A DNA stretch of 64,000 nt from Mycoplasmopsis glycophila (GTDB lineage: Bacteria > Bacillota_I > Bacilli_A > Mycoplasmatales > Metamycoplasmataceae), in contig NZ_LR215024.1 in NCBI RefSeq assembly GCF_900660605.1, positions 248,001 to 312,000 on the forward strand. The letters are read 5' to 3'. This document shows positions 54,162-64,000 of this stretch, one piece after another (position 1 is the stretch's first letter; every line of letters begins with the position of its first letter). The position numbers were made by a program, and so were the translations under genes. The notes under the pieces were generated by a model, which was given only the letters and a program-made list of their open reading frames with translations, had not been told where the DNA came from and made no database searches.

Positions 54162-56580
54162 TGAATTTTTCCTCAATTTCTTTGATGGTTGGTAATGATT
54201 CAATGGCGCCTTTTTTACCAATTACAAAGGATGCACAAATATTAGCTTTTTTGATAATATGTTTAAAATCACTAATCTTCAGATTTGTTAAATCAAAGTT
54301 GTTATGTTCGATAAATTGAGCGATAAAGTATCCAAAGAATGAATCTCCAGCTCCTGTTGTATCAACTACTTTAGCCTTAATACTTGGAACTATTTCTTTT
54401 TCTCCATTTAAAAACACCAATGTTCCTTTTTCGCCAAGAGTGATTAAGAATATTTTGTTTTTAAGTTGTGAAAGATTTTCAATTTGATTTAAATCAAAAC
54501 CGTAAATTAATTTTAATTCTTCATCTGAAAGTTTTATAACATCAGAATTTTCAATGTAGTATTTCGCTTTATTTCTAAAATCTTTGAGTTTATCACTATA
54601 TAAAGCATCACGATAATTTGGATCAAAGAAAACAATTTTTTTATCTTGTTTTGCTTTTGTTAATAATTTATTGTATGTTTCAAATAACTCTCCACCTAAA
54701 AAAGCAGTTGCTGAAGATAAAACAAGTGCATCAAATGGTGGTAAATCATTTAATTTAAAACTTTCATCTGCACCTCTTTCGAAGGTAAAGTTTCTTTCTC
54801 CGTTAGAATCCAAAACAACATTAGCAACAGTTGTTTTTTGATTAATTTTTTGTAAATATTTTTTATTTAGCTTATATAAATCAAAGAAATTATCAATGAT
54901 TTGACCATATTTGTCATCACCAATACTTCCTAAAAAATATGCATTTTGATTAAGTAATTGAACTGCGCCACAAACATTAAGAGGAGCACCACCTACTTTT
55001 TCTAATGTTTCTGTATCAGTTTTATATTTATCAATTAATGCTTCTCCTGGCAAAAGAATAACTTTGTCAGATTTTCTTTCTTCTGTGAATGAATTCATTT
55101 CTGTTATTTCTCCGATTAAGTTTTTTGTTTTCAAGATTTTTTGACCTTTAATAAAGTATTTTGCACTAAAAACTTCTTGACCTTTGTTGATAAAAATTTC
55201 AATAAATGATTTGTCCAAAATGATTTCTAAACTTTGAATTTGAGTAATTTCTCTTTCAACAACAAGACCTGTTTCTAATGCTTCTAATACTGACATTTGT
55301 GATCTATCAACTTTAAAGACATTATTTTCGTAGCTAAATGTAATTTTCTCTTTGTCTAAATTTTCAATTTCGAAGCTAAAATTGTCTTTGTTTATTTCTA
55401 GATTTAATTCAATAAAGTATGAGTTATTAGCTAATGTAAATTGTTTTGTAAGTTTACTTTTGCGGTCTGAAAGATTTAAAAAATGAGGAATTTGATATAA
55501 ATGTTTTTCTTTAATTTGTAATTTTCTTGGTAAATTCATGTGGTGAGCATAACCATCATCAAAGGTTGCTACTTCAAAATCTTGTGGTTTAGCTGCTCAA
55601 CCTAAATATATAATTTCATTATTTTTTGTATTATTAAATGTTTGGCAAGCATAAAAATCAAACCCTAAATCGGCGTGTTGCATTCATTCAACATTAAATT
55701 CACAAGTTTCTCAATCCATTTTTCCAATTAAAAATACGACATTATCATTTTTTTCATTATATGGATGAAAATACTTTTGACCTTGGGTTGAAAAACTTAA
55801 AACATCATATCCATCCAATTCAAAATAAATTGGACATTCATACATATAAGCATCAGGAGTTTGAAAGTTATTAATTTTAAGAGTTCCAAGAAGTTGAAAG
55901 TCTTGATCATGTTTTTTTGAATGGTAAATTGAAATTGAACCTTTTTTAGAGTCTTTTAATTGTGCTCCATGGAATAAATAAAAAGTTTGATTATCTTTTT
56001 TATAAAAAGGAAACGGATCTCTAAAATCACCAGTGTAAATATCTTTATTAACTTCAAATAAAACTTTTTTCTCTTTAAAAGCAAGTTTTTGCTCATCAAA
56101 TTCACAAAGAATAGTAGCTGAACCACGGATAAAATCTTTTTCGTTTAATCATTTTTTTGTATTTCCTGTGTAGTAAACATAAAGTTTATTCTCAACAACT
56201 ATACCTCCACCACTAAAAACTCCATCTCAATCTTCTGGAATTGAAGGTGTGATCATAACACCTAAATCTTCAAAATGTCTAAAATCTTTAGTTCTATAAG
56301 CACTTCATAATTTTGTTTTATGCATAGCAATTTGTGGCACATTTTGATAAAACACATAATAATAACCTTTAAAAAATACAAGTCCATTTGGATCGTTCAT
56401 TAGTCCAGCAAAAGGTGTGATGTGATTTTTGTTTAAAAATGCTGAGTTATTTCTTAATTTTTGATTAATTTTAATTTGAGAATAGTTTAAAAACGCAAAT
56501 CTGTCTGCATAATATGGATTTTTTGCAAGTAGTTGCATTTTTGCTAATTTTTCATTATAAAAAGCTTCTTTTTTATTCAT
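54142..56580 (-). CDS. Sucrose(-6-phosphate) hydrolase fused to PfkB fructokinase
   Basis: 812 aa; I followed the frame across the junction and it is unbroken. Residues 1-500: GH32 with the nucleophile Asp63 in GLMNDPNGL, Asp188 in DFRDPFPF and acid/base Glu248 in YECPIYF, then a beta-sandwich. Residues about 505-812: PfkB kinase with VGGAPLNVCGA and the catalytic Asp746 in DTTGAGDSFFG. Sucrose or its 6-phosphate would be split and the released fructose phosphorylated by the same chain. In most bacteria scrB and scrK are separate genes. It starts 102 nt after the ROK kinase gene, with AGGA upstream. No sucrose transporter lies in the window. Confidence 0.9.
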
Positions 56581-56666
56581 TTTTTAATTCCTATCATATT
56601 TTGAAATAAATTAGTTTATTTAAAATAAATTTTATTAAATTTTTCTAAAAAGTAGAGTTGAAAAAG

Positions 56667-56697
56667 AAAAATAGCAAACTTTTTATTTGCTATTTTT
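56667..56697 (-). terminator. Terminator after the ROK kinase gene
   Basis: Minus strand: AAAAATAGCAAA / TTTGCTATTTTT twelve-pair stem with a short loop and following T-rich tract. It overlaps the last codons of the kinase gene, so the sucrase gene probably has its own promoter. Confidence 0.65.
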
Positions 56698-57603
56698 GTC
56701 CTTAATTAAATGGTATAAACCGATTAAAGCACTATCGTCACCCATTTTGTCAAAAATTAATTTTGTTTCTTTAAAATGGTTAGGATCGCTCATTTTTTTA
56801 GCTTCTTCAAAAGCTTCTTTTATCATTTTTTTAGAATTTAAAGCAACACTTCCACCAACAAAAAAGTAATGTGGAGCTATTATTCCTGCAAAAATAGCAA
56901 ATGTACGAGCTAATGCATCTTTAGCTTCGGCAATTATTTCTAAAGCTACTTTATTTTCTTTTTTTGCTAACTCAAACACTTCTTTAGTAGAGTTTGCGAT
57001 TTGATAAAACTTCCCTTTTGTTTCAATTCCTGTGCCTGAACAATGTAACTCTAGTGCAAAAGGATTAAGTAAACGATGTTCGCCAAAAAAAGGTTTGGCG
57101 CTAATTGGTAATTGTGCTATTTCTTCTGCGTAGTATTTATTGCCATGATATATTTTATTGTCGATAACTAAACCTGCACCAAAACCTGTTGAAATTGTAA
57201 AAAATTGAGAGATTTCATCTTTGTTACAATTATTCATTTTATGATTTGCATAAGCCATTGCATTCGCATCATTTTCAAAAATTACATCTTTAAGATAGCT
57301 AGAGTTTTCTAATAAATATTTCTTTAAATCTAAATTTTCTCAAGAAGCACCTAAATTAGGGCTTTTTAAAACAATTCCGTTTGCATAATCACTAGGACCA
57401 GGTATACAAAGAGCTAAATAATTAATTTTATGTTCTTCAATATTTTTTAAAATTCAATTTAAAGTTTCGCCAGCATCATTGTAGTTTGTTGCTGTTTTGT
57501 TTTTTAATATAATTTCACCTTTTTCATCAAAAAGAGCAAAACGAGTATTAGTTCCACCAACATCAATTGCTGCAAAAGTAGAGTTATTAATTGTGTTTTT
57601 CAT
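56683..57603 (-). CDS. ROK family sugar kinase
   Basis: 306 aa. ATP-phosphate loop AIDVGGTNTRFALFD is at residues 11-25, the catalytic region is IFENDANAMAYA with Asp about 112, and FTISTGFGAGLVID gives the second phosphate-binding loop. The usual ROK zinc motif (CxCGxxGCxE) is reduced to LHCSGTGIE. Likely a glucokinase or related hexokinase; with the sucrase next door it could phosphorylate the glucose half of sucrose. The ATG has no ribosome binding site, but TATAAT ends 7 nt upstream, suggesting a leaderless message. Confidence 0.85.
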
Positions 57604-57610
57604 ATTAATT

Positions 57611-57616
57611 ATTATA
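57611..57616 (-). promoter_or_regulatory. -10 box directly ahead of the ROK kinase ATG
   Basis: TATAAT (minus strand 57616-57611), 7 nt before the start codon; transcription would begin at or next to the ATG. Confidence 0.5.
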
Positions 57617-57660
57617 TAAGCTAGATTTCAAATGAAAGCTCAAATTTTTGAATAACTTGA

Positions 57661-58542
57661 TTACTCAAAATGCTTACTATTTTTGTGTTTTTCTACTACT
57701 TTTTCCAATTTTCTTAATCAATGATTTAGCCCACTCTTTGTGATAAAAATGTTATTTTCAGTCAGTAAAATATTAGATAATTCGACAAAAGAAGCTCATT
57801 TGTTTTCTGTTTTAACTCTAAAGAAAACAAGTTCATTTTCTTTAAATTCAGATTCTAGATTATTTTCAAAAACATAGTTAATATTTTCGATGTGTTTTAA
57901 TGAGCTTTTTGCAATTTTTTGAAGATTACTAATATCAATATTATTAATACGGTTTAATATATTTTCTTTATCTTTTTCGATTCTTCAATTTTGTAGTTTA
58001 AATCATGATTTTTTAGCACCAATTGCTGATAAAAAATCTAGTAGTTTATCTTGTTTTTTAACATATATATAGTACTTTTCGTTACGATAAAATTGTTGAA
58101 AATGAAACTCGTACAAATTGAGTTTTTCCATAATTTTGTCAATTTTTTCTTTGTATCGCGAAGAAATTTCTAAATGATAAGATGTAGATACTTTTGATGA
58201 AATATTCCCGCTTCCACAAAAAACACCAGCAAAAAAGAAAGTTAAATAATCTTTATAATCAATTTCATCTTTTACTAAAAAATCTTTTTTATTAATGATA
58301 ATTTTTGTCTTTCATTTTTCATTTTTCTCAAATGGTATTTTCATTTTTGAAAGCTTTAAGATAATTTTTTCTAAAATGTATTGATTTTTGATTTTTAGCT
58401 CGTATCTAGTTTCATTTTCGCTTGCGTTGGCGAAAATTAAACCCGATAAAAAAGCGAAAATTTCCGGTTTAGAAGAAGCATTATTTATTATTTCTTTCTT
58501 TATTTCTCAAGCAAAAGTACTTTTTATGTTCTTATTTTTCAT
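57661..58542 (-). CDS. whiA: DNA-binding protein WhiA
   Basis: 293 aa. The central LAGLIDADG-like fold shows YLTFFFAGVFCGSGNISS and SYHLEISS, and the C-terminal helix-turn-helix has KSGLNHWLRKLEKV, both typical of WhiA. In Firmicutes WhiA affects chromosome segregation and cell division, and in mycoplasmas it has been linked to control of ribosomal protein genes. The start follows TATAAT by six T residues with no ribosome binding site. The gene is divergent from tdk. Confidence 0.88.
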
Positions 58543-58548
58543 AAAAAA

Positions 58549-58554
58549 ATTATA
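58549..58554 (-). promoter_or_regulatory. -10 box directly ahead of the whiA ATG
   Basis: TATAAT (minus strand 58554-58549), 6 nt before the ATG. Confidence 0.5.
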
Positions 58555-58604
58555 AAATTAATTTAACAAAAAATTCAAATTATTTTAAGTGAGAGGTTAT
58601 AAAT

Positions 58605-59159
58605 ATGTTTTACAAATATCCTAAAGGTTCTTTAGAAGTAATTACTGGTCCTATGTTTGCTGGTAAAAGCGCTGAACTAATTAAACGAATTAAAATTTGA
58701 AAGATAGCTGGAGTTGAGACAATAGTTTTCAAACCTCACTTTGATGTTCGCTTTTCAGAAGACGAAATTGTTTCGAGAACTGGTTCACATATTAAAGCTA
58801 TTTCGATTCAAAATTCAAAGGATATTTGACAGTTTATCCAAAAAGATTGTCAAGCTGTAGCTTTTGATGAAGCTCACTTTTTCGATAAATCTATCACAGT
58901 AGAAATTGTAAAACTTTTGAATAAAGGAATTAGAGTTTTAGTTTCTGGTTTGGATATGGACTTCGAGGGTAAAAGTTTTGATACTGTTTCTGAACTTTTA
59001 GCACAGGCAGATCAAATTCTAAAGCTCAAAGCAGTTTGTATGCAATGTAGAGGGCAAGCAAATATGTCATATCGTAAGATCGCTTCAAAAGAGAGACATC
59101 TTTTAGGAGATTCTGAATACGAAGCAAGATGTAGAGCTTGTCATAGTAAAAAGAATTAA
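58605..59159 (+). CDS. tdk: Thymidine kinase
   Basis: 184 aa TK1-like enzyme. Walker A GPMFAGKSAELIKR is at residues 15-28, the Walker B region is AVAFDEAHFF, and the lasso-domain zinc cysteines are CMQC and CRAC. It phosphorylates thymidine for dTMP supply, important in organisms that salvage nucleosides. GAGAGG lies 8 nt before the ATG. It stands alone, divergent from whiA. Confidence 0.95.
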
Positions 59160-59256
59160 TGATCGCAAATATTAGGGGTAAAAGGATTTTTCTTTTTATC
59201 TCTTTTTTTCATAAATGGATAAACTCACTTTATTTATTAAATAAATAAAGAAAAAA

Positions 59257-59265
59257 TGATAAAAT
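59257..59265 (+). promoter_or_regulatory. Extended -10 promoter ahead of glyS
   Basis: TGATAAAAT, i.e. TGN plus TAAAAT (59260-59265), 7 nt before the ATG at 59273. Transcription would start at the ATG, giving a leaderless message. Confidence 0.45.
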
Positions 59266-59272
59266 TTATACC

Positions 59273-60634
59273 ATGCTAAATAAAGAGAAAATGCAAGATG
59301 TGGTAAACCACTTAAAAAATTCTGGATTTGTTTTTCAAGGTAGTGAGATTTATGGAGGACTTGCTAACACTTGAGATTATGGACCTTTAGGTTCACTTTT
59401 AAAAGATAATATTGCAAGCGAATGAAAAAAAGAATTCATTCTAAAAGAACCAAATAACTTTTTAATTGATTCAAAAATTTTAATGAACCCACAAGTTTGA
59501 GTAACAAGTGGTCACGTTGGAAATTTTAGTGATCCTTTAATTGAAAATAAAGTAAATGGTAAAAGATATCGTGCAGATAAACTTATTCAAGAAATTAACC
59601 CTGATTTAATTCCTGAAAAAATGTCTTTTGATGAGATGAGAGATTTTGTTGTTGAAAATATTAAAGAATATGAAGGTTCAAAAACTGAATGAACTGAAAT
59701 TAAACAATTTAATTTGATGTTTGAAACAAAACAAGGTGTGACCGAAGATTCAAAAGCAAAAGTTTACTTAAGACCAGAAACTGCACAAGGTATTTTTGTT
59801 AACTTTAAAAACGTTTTAAGAACAACAAGAGCTAAACTGCCTTTTGGTATTGGTCAAATCGGTAAAAGTTTTAGAAATGAAGTAACTCCAGGAAATTTCA
59901 TTTTTAGAACAAGAGAATTTGAGCAAATGGAATTAGAATTTTTCACTAAACCTGAAGAAGCTGCTGATTGATTTTATTACTATGTTAATAAAGCTTATAA
60001 CTTTGCGCTTAAATTAGGAATTACAAAAGATAACATTAGAATTAGAGCTCACGAAAAAGAAGAGTTAGCACACTATTCAGCTGGAACAAGTGACATTGAA
60101 TTCCAATTCCCATTTGGATGAGGTGAACTTCTTGGTGTTGCAAATAGAACTGATTATGACCTTAAGAGTCACATGGCTGCAACCAACGAATCACTTGAAT
60201 ATTTAGATCCTCAAACAAATTCTAAATTAGTTCCATATGTAATTGAACCAAGCATTGGATTAGATCGTCTTATGCTTGCTGTTATCACTAATTGTTACCA
60301 AGAAGACGAAGTTGAAAATGAAACAAGAATTGTAATGAAGTTTCCTTACGATATTGCTCCATACAAAGTGGCTGTACTTCCTTTGGTTAAAAAATTAGGG
60401 GATAAATCTAAAGAAATTTTCAAGCAACTAATTGATAAGGGTATTTCATCAACTTATGATGAAGCAGGTTCAATTGGAAAAAGATATCGTCGTCAAGATT
60501 CGATTGGAACATTTTATTGTTTAACTGTTGATTATGACACACTAGAAGACAACAAGGTAACTTTAAGAAATAGAGACACAATGGAACAAATTCGTGTTTC
60601 TATTGATGAACTTTCTAATTACTTGAAAAAATAA
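59273..60634 (+). CDS. glyS: Glycyl-tRNA synthetase (dimeric type)
   Basis: 453 aa class II synthetase. Motif 1 region GGLANTWDYGPLG is at about residues 24-36, motif 2 is [19 protein letters not shown], and motif 3 is [13 protein letters not shown]; the anticodon domain follows. It charges tRNA-Gly as an alpha2 dimer. Two starts are possible: 59273, behind an extended -10 as a leaderless start, or ATG 59291, which gives [18 protein letters not shown], closer to the usual beginning. dnaG follows after 20 nt. Confidence 0.95.
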
Positions 60635-60654
60635 TTTTTTCAGAAAGGTGAAAT

Positions 60655-62574
60655 ATGAGCAATTTCATCCCAAAAGAATTTATTAATTCAATTCAAAAAC
60701 AATCTAATATAGTTGATGTTATTTCTGAATTTTTATCATTACAAAAAAGAGGAAATAACTATATTGGTCTTTGCCCTTTTCACCAAGATAATACCCCAAG
60801 CTTCACTGTTAATGAGGCTAAACAAATCTACAAGTGTTTTGCTTGTAATGAAAGCGGAAATGTAGTAACTTTTCTGACGAAAATGAAAGGTTATTCGTTC
60901 ATTGAAGCAATAGAATTTTTAGCTCAAAAACTAAATATTGATTTTGATTTTGAAAGTTATAAAAAAAGTAACATTTCAAAGTATAATGAACAAGATTTAG
61001 AAATCATCGAAACCCTTTCGCTTGCTAATAATTTTTTCAAAACCAAAGTTTTAACCTCTAAAAGTGCAAAAGATTATTTAAATAAGCGTAAATTAGATGA
61101 TATTAGCATTCGTAATCAATTTGATATTGGTTATGCTAAAAACAATTCATTAATTACTTATTTTGAAAAATCTAATATTTCAGAAAAACAACTCATTGAA
61201 GCAGGTTTATTAAATTCCGATTTGCGTCAATTATTTTGAGATAGAATCACTTTCGGGATTAGAAATGAGTATGGAGACATTGTAGGTTTTAGTGCTCGTG
61301 CACTTAACAACTCTCAAGCTAAATATATTAATTCACCAGAAACGCATCTTTTTAAAAAATCTGAATTACTTTATAACTACCATAATGCCAAAAATGAAAT
61401 TCAAGCTAAAAAATCAATTATTATTGTTGAAGGCTTTATGGATGTTATCGCGCTTTATAAAGCCGAGATTTTTAATGTTGTTGGTTTAATGGGCACAGCT
61501 TTAACTCAAAAACATATTCGTTTATTAAAAAAATATGAAGTAAATTTATTTTTAGATAATGATAATGCAGGTCAAGAAGCAACTTTTAAATCAATTGAAA
61601 TTCTTTTTAAAGCTAATATTTCTAATGTGAAGATAATTATTAATCATTTATCTAAAGATCCTGATGAAATTTTACAAAACGAAGGAAAAGAAAAGCTTCT
61701 TGAAATTTTACAAAATAAAAAATCAGCAGTTGATTTTATCTATGACTTCCTTTTACGGAAATTTAATTTATTAGATCATATTGATTTCGATTTAGTTCAA
61801 AAAGCCGCAAATGAATTAATTAGAATTTTTAGTTACTCTTCTGATGAAATTCAAAATTATATTGCAGAGAAATTTTACAAAGAGACCAATTATAAGCTTC
61901 TTTTTGTAAATAAACAAATACAAGATGAACTAGTTCCAAATGAAATTCCTGATTATGTTTTAAACGAGGCTCCTAGTCATTTTGATCAATACTACTTTAA
62001 GACTGAACTTGATCAAAAGTATGCTAAAAAAGTAAGTAAAAGCATCATAGCTAGTGTCGCAGAAAAGCTTCATAAACCTCTTAATTTCACTCTTTTAATA
62101 TACCTTATCAAATTCCCAAGAATTTATGAATCATTGATTGAAAATGAAAGCAAAGATGCAATTTATGCTCTTTTAGCTGACGATTTAGATATTTTTTTAA
62201 ACATAGAAGAATATTACGAAAATATAAATAGTCAAACCCCATCTTTGAGAGAAGCAATTATTTCTAAAATCAAAGAATCAATTTTTCAAGCCATACCTAA
62301 ACAAGAACTTGATAAAATACTTAAAGGCGCTCCGCTAGATCAGGTAGAGGAACAAGCTTTTGATGAATTTTTTAATAATATAAATATTTCAGATAATCAA
62401 ATTACTTTTTATTTAAGACCTTATGTTGATTATTGTTTAAAACAAAGAGAAAAACAAACTAATTTAGTCTTGCACGAAGTACTTGAAAAAAGAAAACAAT
62501 TAACGTTACTGCAAAGCCTTAAAAATAAAAAAATAAGAATTAAAGCGAATAAAAAACGAAATGAAGGAGAATAA
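60655..62574 (+). CDS. dnaG: DNA primase
   Basis: 639 aa. The CHC2 zinc finger at residues 40-64 is CPFH with CFAC. The Toprim domain follows, with IVEGFMDVIAL (catalytic Glu) and LFLDNDNAGQEA (metal-binding Asp). The C-terminal helicase-binding part is divergent. It makes RNA primers for replication. GAAAGGTG lies 6 nt upstream. rpoD begins one base after the stop, keeping the classical dnaG-rpoD pair. Confidence 0.97.
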
Positions 62575-62575
62575 T

Positions 62576-64000
62576 ATGCATGCATTCGAATCTATCATAA
62601 ATTTCTTAAAAAAAGAATTAGAGAAAAAGAAAAAGGACTTTTTTACACAAGAAGAAGTTTTTAAAATTTTAGATAAAAAAGGTCTTTCAGTTGACGAAGA
62701 CAATATTGACGAATTTATAGTTGCATTAATGGACGCTGATATTATTCTTGATAGTGTTGACTATGGAGATGATGATTTCATAAGTGAAGAAGAATTAGAA
62801 AACGAAGTAAAGAAAAATAGTTCTAAAAAATCTTCTAAAAACAGTAAAGAAAGTAAAGCTCAAGAAAAAGACGAAGAAGAGCTTGATGATGAAGAATATT
62901 TAGATGAAATTGAAAATTTACCTGATTTTCAAGATGATGACGATGACTTTGTTGATGAAGATGGTATTGAAGATGATTTTAATGAAGAAGACTACTTGGC
63001 ACCCGATCCTGACAACGAAGATGATGAAGATAGTGATGAAGACAACGAAGATGACGAGGATAAATTAGAAGATAGCTTTTTTGACGAAGATGAACTAGAT
63101 TTAGATCTAGATAATTTATCTCTTGATTTTGATAGTGATGTTGATCTTGGGGAAGAAAAAGAAAAACAATCACTTTCAAATAAATTAACAGAAACTAATG
63201 ATATTGTTAAATGATACATGAGATGAATTGGGAAATATGGTGAACTTTTAACAATTGAAGAAGAAAAAGAATTAGCTAAACAAATGGAAAAAGGTGGTTT
63301 TAGAGGAAAAAGAGCTCGTGACAAACTTATCCAACGTAATTTACGTTTAGTTATTAATAATGCTAAAAAATATAAAAATAGAGGATTAACTTTTATTGAC
63401 TTAATTTCAGAAGGAAATGCAGGAATTTTAAAGGCAGTTCAAAAATACGATGTTAATAAAGGGTTTAAGTTCTCAACTTATGCAACTTGATGAATTAGAC
63501 AAGCAATCACTCGTGCAGTTGCTGATCAAGCCAGAACAATTCGTGTGCCTGTGCACATGGTTGAAACTATCAATAAAATTTCAAAAATCGAAAGAGAATT
63601 ACAACAAGAATTAGGTTATGAACCAACTGACGATCAAATTGCTGAACGTTTTGGAGATGGTTACACAGCTGACAAAGTTAGATACATTAGAAAAATCAAT
63701 ATCGATCCAATTTCGCTTGATAAACAAGTTGGAAAAGAAAATGATTCAAGTTTTAGTGACTTTGTTAAAGATGAAAACATCGTTTCTCCTATTGATTATG
63801 CTTCACAAGAAGAGCTTGCTGAAATTCTTCACGAAATTATTGAAGATACATTAGAAGCACCAGAAGACAAAGAACTTATTAGAAAAAGATTTGGTATCGG
63901 CGTTGACCCTGAAGGTAACCGTTATAGAATTCACACACTTGAAGAACTAGCTAAAGAAAGAGGTGGTGTTTCAAAGGAAAGAGTTCGTCAAATTGAAAAT
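62576..64000 (+). CDS. rpoD: Primary sigma factor RpoD with acidic insertion (3' end outside window)
   Basis: 475 codons visible. Residues 1-65 resemble a region 1.1-like or RpoE-like winged helix. Residues 70-208 are a linker dominated by Asp and Glu (for example [20 protein letters not shown]). Region 1.2 onward is canonical: region 2 with [19 protein letters not shown] and [17 protein letters not shown], where the last W pair is TGA. Region 3 and the start of region 4 ([13 protein letters not shown]) follow. It directs transcription of most genes from TTGACA/TATAAT-like promoters such as that of ptsH. Start at 62576 behind AAGGAG. Confidence 0.97.

Overview
The window is a mycoplasma chromosome segment. 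UGA is read as tryptophan throughout: nearly every conserved protein (L16, L5, S8, DnaG, GlyRS, the transposases) stays open only if TGA is Trp. The DNA is very AT-rich, genes are tightly packed and operons are long. The gene content (MIB/MIP antibody-cleavage locus with an F1-like ATPase, ComEA/ComEC-like pair, IS1634-like and IS3-like elements, WhiA, a fused NadD-YqeK) suggests the hominis group (Mycoplasmopsis/Metamycoplasma). I cannot name the species from sequence alone.

Layout. (1) 1-5632, plus strand: S10/spc ribosomal protein operon from the end of rplV to rplO, closed by a hairpin terminator. (2) 5700-22305, plus: an operon-like block of MIB (Ig-binding protein), the seven MSC_0624-MSC_0618 F1-like ATPase genes and two tandem MIP serine protease lipoproteins. 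A 17-A tract sits at the -35/spacer of its best promoter. (3) 22309-25333, minus: RNase P RNA, holA, and ComEC-like and ComEA-like genes. (4) 25800-27236, plus: infC-rpmI-rplT behind a leader that looks like an attenuator. (5) 27388-29295, minus: pepO with a promoter framed by an inverted repeat. (6) 29575-30898: IS3-family element with 24-bp inverted repeats and a 3-bp target duplication. (7) 30928-36499, minus: seven-gene operon nusB - unknown - cysteine desulfurase - IscU - dinB - nadD/yqeK - pseudouridine synthase. (8) ptsH (plus), then about 650 bp of unassigned DNA with nested hairpins. (9) 37718-51769, plus: one giant surface-protein gene (about 4,680 codons), broken by two single-base indels that restore frame overall, with lipoprotein-17-like modules followed by GA/FIVAR-like helical modules and a C-terminal membrane anchor. 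(10) 51809-53661: IS1634-like element with 25-bp direct repeats, placed between the giant gene and its own terminator. (11) 53922-58542, minus: small membrane protein, GH32 sucrase fused to a PfkB fructokinase, ROK sugar kinase, WhiA. (12) 58605-64000, plus: tdk, glyS, dnaG, rpoD (cut by the window end).

How it fits together. The ribosomal block, infC operon, ptsH, holA, dnaG, rpoD, glyS and rnpB are core housekeeping. The accessory part is mostly host interaction: capture and cleavage of immunoglobulin (MIB/MIP plus the F1-like ATPase assumed to power it) and a giant adhesin-like protein. A small sugar module (sucrase-fructokinase fusion plus ROK kinase) would feed glycolysis. No tRNA, CRISPR array or replication origin was recognised.
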